Of a DNA stretch of 7,908 bases, positions 1 to 5,227 are shown piece by piece (within the stretch, counting starts at the first letter, position 1; every line of letters starts with the position of its first letter). The stretch is from Candidatus Altarchaeota archaeon. GTDB lineage: Archaea; Altiarchaeota; Altiarchaeia; IMC4; SCGC-AAA252-I15. The stretch is taken from positions 1 through 7,908 of the forward strand of contig JAHIYG010000063.1 in NCBI GenBank assembly GCA_018815265.1, written 5' to 3'. The translations under genes and the position numbers were made by a program. The notes below the pieces were generated by a model. That model had not been told where the DNA came from, did no database searches, and was given only the letters and a program-made list of their open reading frames with translations.

Positions 1-191
1 ATCAGGTTTTCTGATGCTCGTTCGGAAGCGTATGTCATCTCATTCATGTGCATGTCTTCTTGTGTTTTGCGCACTATAGTATCCCATGTCATAATTGTAG
101 ACAACAAGACTATGCTAAACAAGAGAAACGCTACTATGAAATCCAATGTGAAGATTTGACCTCTACGCAACTTCCACCACCGTTGTCTCAT
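1..191 (-). CDS. Pilin-like 'GQIFTLDF' protein, second tandem copy (C-terminus cut by window edge)
   Basis: The first 63 codons of a gene reading leftward off the window. It begins MRQRWWKLRRGQIFTLDF, then has one hydrophobic helix (about residues 13-36) and a polar region (TQEDMHMNEMTYASERASEN). It is a close paralog of the neighbouring 181-aa gene. The two DNA copies (1-191 and 518-708) match at 176 of 191 positions by my count. Eight residues differ, six of them in or just after the hydrophobic helix and two near the N-terminus. The ATG at 189-191 lies inside the end of the upstream gene, giving a 29-nt overlap, so translation is probably coupled. The basic N-terminus followed by a single helix suggests an exported pilin or pseudopilin-type subunit (inference). 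No internal stop is visible; truncation is by the window edge only. Confidence 0.8.
   Translation of the reverse strand, partial: MRQRWWKLRRGQIFTLDFIVAFLLFSIVLLSTIMTWDTIVRKTQEDMHMNEMTYASERASENL
1..191 (-). repeat. Left copy of 191-bp direct repeat (tandem pilin-like gene duplication)
   Basis: Matches 518-708 with no gaps at a constant offset of 517 bp, with 15 mismatches by my count. Positions 1-79 and 130-181 are identical to the other copy; 12 of the 15 mismatches fall in 80-129, which encodes the hydrophobic helix and the residues just after it. The repeat may continue beyond the left edge. Confidence 0.85.
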
Positions 192-708
192 TTGACTTCG
201 CCATTATTGTGACGTCTAATTGTACTAGTTGATTTCCCATGGTTGCTATTTTTCTGTTGTTGATTATGGTGTCTCCTTGGGGTAGTTCTCCTGCTTCTCC
301 TTTGAGGTGTCCTGTTGTGTTTGTTATTCTGATGTATACTTTGTAGTTTCCGCTGCCTAGTCTGCTTCTGAAGTCTAATAGTTCGTCTGCGTCGTCGTCT
401 AGTGTTTCTAATGCGTTTATTTTGGTTTGTGAGAGGATTCCTCTTTCATCTGCTAATCCTACTGCTTTGGCGTTTTCTGGGTCTGATTCCCAGTTGAATG
501 GTTCGCCTCCCGCAGAAATCAGGTTTTCTGATGCTCGTTCGGAAGCGTATGTCATCTCATTCATGTGCATGTCTTCTTGTGTTTTGCGCACTATAGCATC
601 CCATGTCACGACTGTAGACAACAAGACTATATTTACCAAAATGAATGCTACTATGAAATCCAATGTGAAGATTTGACCTCTACGCAACTTCCACCACCAC
701 TGTCCCAT
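163..708 (-). CDS. Pilin-like exported protein, 'GQIFTLDF' family, 181 aa
   Basis: Function not established. The N-terminus is basic (KLRRGQ, residues 7-12) and followed by one hydrophobic helix (about 13-36), resembling an archaeal class III prepilin signal. However, the acidic residue (Asp17) is at +6 from Gln12, not the usual +5. The extracytoplasmic part has a 'GGEPFNW' motif (67-73), 'VGLADERGILSQTKI' (83-97) and 'LLDFRSRLGSGNYKVYIRI' (110-128). From memory this arrangement recurs in uncharacterised archaeal proteins found beside class III pilin-like genes. Sequons occur at NTT (130-132) and NET (173-175). The start ATG (706-708) overlaps the end of the upstream 145-aa gene by 29 nt, and its own end overlaps the next copy by the same 29 nt. 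No Shine-Dalgarno is evident, so coupling to the upstream gene is likely. The last residues (VVEVA) are identical to those of the unrelated upstream protein because both ends are dual-coded with the repeated N-terminal sequence. Confidence 0.85.
   Translation of the reverse strand: MGQWWWKLRRGQIFTLDFIVAFILVNIVLLSTVVTWDAIVRKTQEDMHMNEMTYASERASENLISAGGEPFNWESDPENAKAVGLADERGILSQTKINALETLDDDADELLDFRSRLGSGNYKVYIRITNTTGHLKGEAGELPQGDTIINNRKIATMGNQLVQLDVTIMAKSNETTVVEVA
518..708 (-). repeat. Right copy of 191-bp direct repeat
   Basis: Gapless counterpart of 1-191. Similarity ends just beyond the start codon at 708 (one to three bases past it). The repeat therefore includes the 29-nt zone in which the start of one gene and the end of the preceding gene are both encoded. 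Confidence 0.85.
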
Positions 709-1117
709 TTATGTTAGTTATGATAAATTCTCTCTGTTCGTTTGTGAATGTCGGATAACCATCCATCATACCCTCTGGCATTCTACAGCTTACTCCCTCA
801 TATATGCAGCCTTCCTCACAGCTTACTCCCTCCTGCGGTATCCCAACTGAGATAAACCCTTCAGTCCCTAAGATTGATATGTTGTATCCGTGTGTGAGAT
901 TAAGTTTTACACTTCCTCCCTCACCTAACTTATACATGCCTGTTATTGCCTCAGCCATTGTTTCACACACAACCCGCTTTCTCATCTCATCAGACAATGT
1001 GGTTGCTTGTGCATTTCTCTGGATTACCTCATAAATTAGAATTCCATAAAGGAAAAAAACAAGAGAAATTACTGCTACAACCTCTATACTTGCCTGGGCT
1101 TTAGATGACTTCTTCAT
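680..1117 (-). CDS. Class III signal peptide protein (small pilin-like, Cys-containing), 145 aa
   Basis: The N-terminus MKKSSKAQASIEVVAV is a textbook archaeal class III prepilin signal: basic leader, then Q8-A-S-I-E12 with Glu at +5 and a hydrophobic helix to about residue 29. Family knowledge predicts cleavage before Gln8 by an EppA/FlaK-type prepilin peptidase, leaving the helix as the filament core or anchor. The mature domain has sequons NLT (73-75), NIS (79-81) and NGT (137-139), plus cysteines at 51, 100, 104 and 111 that could form disulfides outside the cell. Residues 96-111 contain EGVSC twice with an 11-residue period, mirrored in the DNA. The ATG (1115-1117) overlaps the TGA of the 247-aa gene by 4 nt (ATGA), indicating translational coupling. 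The 3' end overlaps the next gene by 29 nt. The exact family is not recognised; a minor pilin or pseudopilin is the most likely role. Confidence 0.85.
   Translation of the reverse strand: MKKSSKAQASIEVVAVISLVFFLYGILIYEVIQRNAQATTLSDEMRKRVVCETMAEAITGMYKLGEGGSVKLNLTHGYNISILGTEGFISVGIPQEGVSCEEGCIYEGVSCRMPEGMMDGYPTFTNEQREFIITNINGTVVVEVA
785..832 (-). repeat. Intragenic 33-bp-period duplication (two 15-bp units)
   Basis: On the plus strand, acagcttactccctc occurs exactly at 785-799 and again at 818-832. On the coding (minus) strand each copy encodes EGVSC followed by the first base of the next codon, so the period is 11 codons. The duplication adds one cysteine to the cluster at residues 100-111 of the 145-aa pilin-like protein. 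Confidence 0.75.
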
Positions 1118-1857
1118 GTTACTGTGATAATCTCATGTAACTCAATGATGGCTCCAGTCCCATTTATAATTACCCACCCAGTATATGTCCCTGGATTTGT
1201 ACCTCCTGGAACTGTTATGTCCACGCTAAAGTCGTCTGAACCTCCTGCAGCTATTGACGACTCCAAACCAGTTACTGCTGTCCACTCACCAGCTATTCCA
1301 TCTGTGTAGATGTTTAATGAGTCTATTGAGATGTCTCTACTGCTTGTTAACGTTAAATCTACAGTATCTAATGAACCTGAACCAGCTATTGTAGCTCTTA
1401 TCTCCTCATCTGATAGCTCTAAGTCCTGACCAATCTGTATTACTCCAGAACAGGTCTGGAACACCTGCATCTTATATCCCCTATCTATTGCAGGTATATA
1501 ACCCTGTATCTTGCCTTTTGTAGGTGAAATAATGTCTGTCGGGCCATTTCCAAAGTCTGCAACTATCTTCACCATATGTGGACCCTGATAAAAACCCTCT
1601 GTTCCTCCGTACGGATCAAGTAAGGGATTAATCCCTTTAGGTAGGGTTATATGAGTATATGTTCTCGAACAGGGTCCAATAGCGTATACTGTATCTGCTG
1701 AACGGGCCAATGATTCAATCGCATCTTGGGCTGTTGCAACCTCTATGCCAATTCTCGTATCATCTAACTGGTAATATCCAAGAAAAACCAACCCTAAAAG
1801 TAAGGTGCCCAAGAGGGCCATATACTCGACTGCTACTTGACCCCGTTGTGTACCCAT
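1114..1857 (-). CDS. Class III signal peptide surface protein with Ig-like C-terminal region, 247 aa
   Basis: The N-terminus MGTQRGQVAVEYMALLG fits the archaeal class III signal: basic leader, Q7-x3-E11 with Glu at +5, hydrophobic helix to about residue 29. A prepilin peptidase would cleave before Gln7. A helical stretch follows (40-58, AIESLARSADTVYAIGP), leading into a beta-rich part with 'THITLPKGI' (68-76); this 'SADTVYA..GP' to 'LPKGI' pattern is one I recall from archaeal pilin-like proteins. Residues 155-247 look like an Ig/NEW3-like beta-sandwich: alternating hydrophobic strands, 'SSIAAGGSDDFSVDITVPGG' (200-219), 'GTYTGWVIINGT'. Cysteines 63 and 136 could pair outside the cell. It is the first of the pilin-like genes and has the best promoter. 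The ATG sits about 25 nt after a TATA-like box, suggesting a leaderless transcript, and the TGA overlaps the next start by 4 nt. Confidence 0.85.
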   Translation of the reverse strand: MGTQRGQVAVEYMALLGTLLLGLVFLGYYQLDDTRIGIEVATAQDAIESLARSADTVYAIGPCSRTYTHITLPKGINPLLDPYGGTEGFYQGPHMVKIVADFGNGPTDIISPTKGKIQGYIPAIDRGYKMQVFQTCSGVIQIGQDLELSDEEIRATIAGSGSLDTVDLTLTSSRDISIDSLNIYTDGIAGEWTAVTGLESSIAAGGSDDFSVDITVPGGTNPGTYTGWVIINGTGAIIELHEIITVT

Positions 1858-1873
1858 GAAAAGACATTAGTTG

Positions 1874-1918
1874 GGCAGATATAAATCTCTATTTTAGGCA
1901 GATATAATCTCTATTTTA
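1874..1918 (-). repeat. Tandem duplication of a 22-23-bp promoter unit
   Basis: Two head-to-tail copies, 1874-1896 and 1897-1918, differ only by one A in the TATA-like core (proximal TTTATATC, distal TTATATC on the minus strand). The distal copy includes the TAA stop of the upstream small gene (1916-1918). Each copy carries its own TATA-like core, giving two possible initiation sites one helical-turn pair apart. Confidence 0.7.
1878..1885 (-). promoter_or_regulatory. TATA-like box for the pilin-like operon (proximal copy)
   Basis: The minus strand reads TTTATATC, preceded by a purine-rich BRE-like AGAGA. Its centre is about 25 nt upstream of the ATG at 1855-1857, so a transcript starting at the usual archaeal distance would be leaderless. 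A near-identical element lies 23 nt further upstream in the duplicated unit. Confidence 0.55.
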
Positions 1919-2149
1919 CTCTATTCCAACTATTCCCCCGCTATTGAATAATGCAGTAAGTGTTGCCTCTCTAACTGCAGCTATGTACTCTTCCTTTGTT
2001 GCTGTTTTATCTATCTGAAGTGCATAAAGCGAGTCGCTGACGCCCGCGTCAACCAGTAGAACTTCTATGTTTGCCAGCATTTCAACATATGTTTTCCTCT
2101 CAACTTCAATTTTTTGCATTACAGATAGGGGTCGCAGGCCACTCCCCAA
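1916..2149 (-). CDS. Small hypothetical protein (67 or 77 aa)
   Basis: Not recognised. The longer reading starts at TTG (2147-2149). An internal ATG at 2117-2119 gives 67 aa beginning MQKIEVERKTYVEML and is at least as credible, because the extra N-terminal ten residues (MGSGLRPLSV) look uninformative and no Shine-Dalgarno precedes either start. A TATA-like stretch around 2168-2175 sits about 25 nt before the TTG, mildly favouring it. The protein is soluble-looking and mostly helical (KTYVEMLANIEVLL, KEEYIAAVREATLTALF), with no signal peptide, cysteine or membrane segment. It lies between the 91-aa gene (15-nt gap) and the pilin-like genes on the same strand, so it may be co-transcribed with either. 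Its stop codon is inside the duplicated promoter unit. Confidence 0.55.
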   Translation of the reverse strand: MGSGLRPLSVMQKIEVERKTYVEMLANIEVLLVDAGVSDSLYALQIDKTATKEEYIAAVREATLTALFNSGGIVGIE

Positions 2150-2164
2150 TGCGGAAGGAATAAG

Positions 2165-2440
2165 CTAGATATTAACTAATTCTTTCTCATCCTGGCTTGA
2201 GCCAGAATTCGCTATCGTGGTTCCATATTTCTTCCATTCAAGGATGTTTATGTTGTCTACACCCAATTTTTTAAGCGAATCAATGACACTCACCAAATCC
2301 TCACTTCTAACTTGTACTGTGAATTCCCTACCAACATTTGAAAAATGCAGAATACTATCGTTTACTAAACCATCCAACAGTTCGCTTGTATTGCCAGAAT
2401 ATGAACCCCCTATGAAAACCTTATGCCCCCTACATTCCAT
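2165..2440 (-). CDS. Hypothetical protein, 91 aa, possible alpha/beta fold
   Basis: Not recognised. The sequence begins MECRGHKVFIGGSYSGN. Its middle has a strand-helix-strand pattern, 'REFTVQVR' (38-45), 'DLVSVIDSLKKLGV' and 'NINILEW', reminiscent of ferredoxin/ACT-like folds (inference). The tail is polar. There is no membrane segment or signal peptide. The ATG (2438-2440) is about 28 nt downstream of a TATA-like TTTTAATA on the minus strand, compatible with a leaderless transcript. It is divergent from the methyltransferase gene, with only 34 bp between their start codons, and is followed 15 nt later by another small gene on the same strand. Confidence 0.6.
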   Translation of the reverse strand: MECRGHKVFIGGSYSGNTSELLDGLVNDSILHFSNVGREFTVQVRSEDLVSVIDSLKKLGVDNINILEWKKYGTTIANSGSSQDEKELVNI

Positions 2441-2474
2441 TCACATAATAGGAGGGTTTACTAGTATTAAAACT
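2441..2474. promoter_or_regulatory. Compact divergent promoter region
   Basis: Only 34 bp separate the two divergent ATGs. On the plus strand, cataata (2444-2450) is centred about 28 nt before the methyltransferase ATG. On the minus strand, TTTTAATA (complement of 2465-2472) is centred about 28 nt before the 91-aa ATG. Both distances fit leaderless archaeal initiation. The ggaggg at 2451-2456 is about 18 nt from the plus-strand ATG, too far for a normal Shine-Dalgarno. Confidence 0.45.
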
Positions 2475-3047
2475 ATGTATTTTGGTTTTAAAGGGCAGAA
2501 TTATGAGGTATGGGGTAGTGTTTACCCGCCCGGTGAGGACTCATATCTCCTAGCTGAATCATTCACTGCAAAAGGCAGGGTTTTAGATGTCGGATGCGGG
2601 TCGGGAATACAGTCCCTTACTGCGGCAAAAACAGCAGATTATGTGCTGGGAATCGACATAAACCCTGAAGCCGTGGAGGTAGCAAGACACAACACAAAAC
2701 TAAACAATATGAACAATGTTGAATTCATTTTAAGTGACTTGTTTTCACATGTCAACGGCAAATTTGACACCATAATTTTCAACCCACCATACCTTCCTGG
2801 AAAAGACGGTGGAAAACACGCGCTCGCATGGGACGGAGGCATAGACGGTTCTGAAGTCATAAACCAATTCATAAAAAACTCAGGAAAACACCTCACTGAA
2901 GATGGAATAGCATACCTGCTTTATTCCTCCTTAAATGACAGTGATAAAATACTGGCCAAAATATCCCACGAAGGGTTTAAACATGAAATAATCTCCTCAA
3001 AAAAACTTTTTTTAGAGACACTATATGTCGTGAAATTCGGCTTATAA
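2475..3047 (+). CDS. HemK2/Mtq2-type protein-(glutamine-N5) methyltransferase, 190 aa
   Basis: A class I SAM-dependent methyltransferase expected to methylate the GGQ glutamine of archaeal release factor aRF1 (family knowledge: HemK2/Mtq2/N6AMT1). Visible motifs: 'YPPGEDSYLL' near the N-terminus (17-26), typical of the Mtq2 branch; SAM motif I 'VLDVGCGSG' (36-44); the acidic residue after strand 2 in 'LGIDINPEAV' (58-67); and the catalytic 'NPPYLP' (103-108) that holds the target amide. The length matches the short Mtq2 group, which lacks the helical N-terminal domain of bacterial PrmC. I chose the ATG at 2475. The open frame extends back to 2217, but that part overlaps the 91-aa gene antisense and has no family similarity. 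No Trm112-like partner gene is nearby. The gene ends at a TAA that also forms part of the next gene's TATA-like box. Confidence 0.88.
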   Translation: MYFGFKGQNYEVWGSVYPPGEDSYLLAESFTAKGRVLDVGCGSGIQSLTAAKTADYVLGIDINPEAVEVARHNTKLNNMNNVEFILSDLFSHVNGKFDTIIFNPPYLPGKDGGKHALAWDGGIDGSEVINQFIKNSGKHLTEDGIAYLLYSSLNDSDKILAKISHEGFKHEIISSKKLFLETLYVVKFGL

Positions 3048-3048
3048 A
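3041..3048 (+). promoter_or_regulatory. TATA-like box of the FG-GAP gene overlapping the upstream stop codon
   Basis: The sequence cttataaa contains the methyltransferase stop (TAA, 3045-3047). Its centre is about 25 nt before the ATG at 3070, so a leaderless transcript is predicted. No Shine-Dalgarno is seen before that ATG. Confidence 0.5.
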
Positions 3049-3069
3049 CCTAAAAATAATCTATTAAAC

Positions 3070-4653
3070 ATGAAAAAACAATTGTTCAGTCTTTTGATAG
3101 TATACATTTTTGTTTTTTGCGCTTCAGCTGATGAATACCTACTACCTACATGCGATTCAATAATGACTAATGATCTGTCTAACTTGGTTGAAACATACGA
3201 CTTAGACGATGACGGGACTCAAAATATTCTTTTGGGGACAAAAATAAATGGGAACCTCTACAACTACGTCTACCGCGGTGCAGACTGTAGTGTGGACTGG
3301 TCCTATCTACAGGGTGGGTGGGTATATGACACACCCGGAGATGTGAAATCATTTTCGGTAGCTGACTTACAAGGTGATGGCGTAAAGAAGATAGTCGTGA
3401 ATTCAGCACAATCCAACCTAAACAAAGGCTCAAAACCCAAGGAATACGTCTATGTAATCTCAAAAAATGCAGTCATCGACTGGAACTTCGACAAAGAATG
3501 CGGATTCTCAAACTCCGTATCAGCTTCTGACTTAGATAATAGCGGTATAAAGAATATAGTGCTTGGAACCTCAAGCGGAAAAGTATGTGTCCTAGCTGAC
3601 GACACAAAGAACAAAAACATAAACCCTGTCATGTGGAGCTACATAACTGAATATCCTGTGCAGTATGTCACAGTCACAGACGTTGAAGGCGATGGAAAAG
3701 ACGATGTTATCGCATTATCCTCTAAATACGGTGCTGCCAAAGTCTACTGGTTCACAAACACAGGTGAACTTGTATACTCATTTGAACTAAGCCAGGGTGT
3801 GTATCAAGGCGCCAATCCATGGGAGCTTCTCAAGGTAGAAGACCTCGATGGTGGTGGAATAAAATCATTTATCATGGGAACATCACGCGGAGTTTCCGTC
3901 TGGAAAAACAAGCAAAAAAGCTGGGAATATAACTTTAATAACCAAGTTTCATCAGTTTTGGTCGTGGATTTGGATGGAGACGGCAAAAAAGAGGTTCTTG
4001 TCGGCTCTGCCCCCGAGGTTGTGGCATTTGATTTAAAAGGCAACAAAAAATGGACTTGGACCTCAACCGAAGCTAGAACCCTCTATTCAATGTCTGCAGA
4101 CGATATAGATGGTGACGGAAAGAAAGAGGTTGCAGTAGGTGCTAAAGGTTACATATTTGTCATAGATGATGATGGCAGTGAAAAAGGCAACTGGAAATAC
4201 CGTGTGGAAATACAGGGTGGCGCTAAAAACTACAGTGAAAGGGATGCAAGCGCTGTCTCAGTCTACATGGGCAACTTAGACCAAGACAATGACAAAGAGG
4301 TTGTAGCTGCATGGAACTGGGAGGAAGATACAATCCGCGGAAACCAATACAGCACCACATTGAGGGTGTATGAGATAAACAAAAACTATGTAGCCCCCAC
4401 AATACAAGCTATGACTACAACCACTGCACCCTCCCATCAGGAAATAAATAATGCAGGGGATGAAACGCCCGATAAGGACGATGTGGAGGACGACTATGCA
4501 GCCAATGAGGGATCAGACGATATGGGTATGCAGGGATACTATGGTGTGGAACATGAGGAGGAAAAAAGCAGTGGATTCTGCTGTCTACCAATGCTTCCAG
4601 CTTTACTCGCAGGGGTATGCGCAATATTCTCCAGAGCTCTTTTAAAGGTGTAG
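3070..4653 (+). CDS. Secreted FG-GAP/VCBS-type beta-propeller protein with C-terminal anchor, 527 aa
   Basis: An exported protein of unknown ligand. An N-terminal signal peptide (1-20, ending CASA before DEY) is followed by eight repeats of the type D-[LIV]-x-G/D-D-G-x-K-x-[IV]-x-[LV]-G, beginning near residues 44, 99, 154, 204, 258, 300, 345 and 403. Clear examples are DLDGDGKKEVLVG and DIDGDGKKEVAVG. In FG-GAP repeat proteins such aspartate loops bind calcium and the repeats close into a beta-propeller (family knowledge). A Thr-rich linker (about 449-455) and a strongly acidic stretch (about 461-498) follow. The C-terminus is 'SGFCCLPMLPALLAGVCAIF' plus a short basic tail, which looks like a membrane anchor or sorting signal. 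Adhesion, surface sensing or filament association are possible roles; none is proven. The gene follows the methyltransferase gene by 22 nt but has its own TATA-like box. Confidence 0.85.
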   Translation: MKKQLFSLLIVYIFVFCASADEYLLPTCDSIMTNDLSNLVETYDLDDDGTQNILLGTKINGNLYNYVYRGADCSVDWSYLQGGWVYDTPGDVKSFSVADLQGDGVKKIVVNSAQSNLNKGSKPKEYVYVISKNAVIDWNFDKECGFSNSVSASDLDNSGIKNIVLGTSSGKVCVLADDTKNKNINPVMWSYITEYPVQYVTVTDVEGDGKDDVIALSSKYGAAKVYWFTNTGELVYSFELSQGVYQGANPWELLKVEDLDGGGIKSFIMGTSRGVSVWKNKQKSWEYNFNNQVSSVLVVDLDGDGKKEVLVGSAPEVVAFDLKGNKKWTWTSTEARTLYSMSADDIDGDGKKEVAVGAKGYIFVIDDDGSEKGNWKYRVEIQGGAKNYSERDASAVSVYMGNLDQDNDKEVVAAWNWEEDTIRGNQYSTTLRVYEINKNYVAPTIQAMTTTTAPSHQEINNAGDETPDKDDVEDDYAANEGSDDMGMQGYYGVEHEEEKSSGFCCLPMLPALLAGVCAIFSRALLKV

Positions 4654-4657
4654 TTGA

Positions 4658-4665
4658 TTTTTATC
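4658..4665 (+). promoter_or_regulatory. Possible TATA-like box for scpB operon
   Basis: The sequence tttttatc is centred about 29 nt before the scpB ATG, slightly longer than ideal for a leaderless start. The same T-rich stretch just after the upstream stop codon could instead, or also, act as an archaeal oligo-T terminator. Confidence 0.3.
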
Positions 4666-4690
4666 TTCTAACACCTATTTTTCTCATATA

Positions 4691-5227
4691 ATGAGTGTTA
4701 AGGCTACTGTTGAGGCGGCATTGTTTGTTTCAGGCACAAACTTGTCTGTCGAAAAAATAGCTAAAGTATTGGGTTTGGAGGATTTGAAGTCTGTGAAGGA
4801 GGCTGCGGAAGAGCTGGTCAAAGAGTACCGGCAGCGCGACGGAGGAGTTGAAGTCTATAAATCTGGAAAAACCTATGGCATGCGCGTTAAAACCGAGCTT
4901 GAAGACCATGTAACAGCCCTGATTCCAGAGACTGAAATGCCCAAGGCAATGCTTAAAACACTTGCACTAATAGCCTATGAACAGCCAATCAAACAGTCAT
5001 ATGTCGTAAAAATAAGGGGTAACCGAGTCTATGAATACTTCAAACGCCTTGAGGATTCAGGTTTCATAGAGCGCAAAGATGACGGCCACACCAAAATCAT
5101 ATCCACAACCGACAAATTCAACAAATACTTCAAAATAAACGACGCCAAAGAACTTGTAAAAAAAGAGGATATAGAAGAAGACAATAATCAGACCACGTTG
5201 GAGGGGCCGCAAGTTGAAGAGCAATAA
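4691..5227 (+). CDS. scpB: Segregation and condensation protein B (ScpB), 178 aa
   Basis: The dimeric winged-helix kleisin-interacting subunit that works with ScpA and SMC in chromosome condensation and segregation (family knowledge). Family features: an N-terminal 'VEAALFVSGTNLSVEKIAKVLG' region (7-28; first winged helix), 'GGVEVYKSGKTYGMRVK' (51-67), and the signature second winged helix 'LKTLALIAYEQPIKQSYVVK' (88-107) with 'IRGNRVYEYFKRLEDSGFIERK'. A 'TTDKFNKYF' segment (139-147) corresponds to the conserved 'TT..FL..F' near the end of the fold. The last ~25 residues are acidic and probably disordered. Length is normal for ScpB. scpA is not adjacent upstream, where it commonly sits. The 3' end overlaps the DUF2207 gene by 14 nt and carries that gene's Shine-Dalgarno, implying one operon. 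Confidence 0.9.
   Translation: MSVKATVEAALFVSGTNLSVEKIAKVLGLEDLKSVKEAAEELVKEYRQRDGGVEVYKSGKTYGMRVKTELEDHVTALIPETEMPKAMLKTLALIAYEQPIKQSYVVKIRGNRVYEYFKRLEDSGFIERKDDGHTKIISTTDKFNKYFKINDAKELVKKEDIEEDNNQTTLEGPQVEEQ
5200..5206 (+). promoter_or_regulatory. Strong Shine-Dalgarno deciding the TTG start of the DUF2207 gene
   Basis: GGAGGGG lies inside the end of scpB, 7 nt before TTG at 5214. It is the best ribosome binding site in the window and supports the non-ATG start, which places a complete signal peptide at the N-terminus. The next Met would be residue 36, beyond the signal peptide. Confidence 0.75.

Noticed and set aside
1..708. Insertion element or CRISPR-like repeat explaining the 191-bp repeats
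   Set aside because: Only two copies, both coding for the same protein start, with no transposase, terminal inverted repeats or regular spacers; gene duplication explains it.
2165..2440. 91-aa protein as a Trm112-like activator of the adjacent Mtq2 methyltransferase
   Set aside because: It has a single cysteine and none of the zinc-binding Cys pattern or sequence features of Trm112.
2217..2474. N-terminal extension of the methyltransferase reading frame by 86 codons
   Set aside because: It lies antisense to the 91-aa gene, has no Mtq2-family counterpart, and the ATG at 2475 gives the normal family start with 'YPPGEDSYLL' at the expected position.
3070..3129. Lipoprotein signal in the FG-GAP protein (Cys17)
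   Set aside because: The residues before Cys17 (FVF) do not fit a lipobox, and a normal cleavage site after CASA is closer to expectation.
4451..4645. Plus-strand 64-aa open frame inside the FG-GAP gene end
   Set aside because: Out-of-frame shadow of the acidic linker; odd composition and no start signal.
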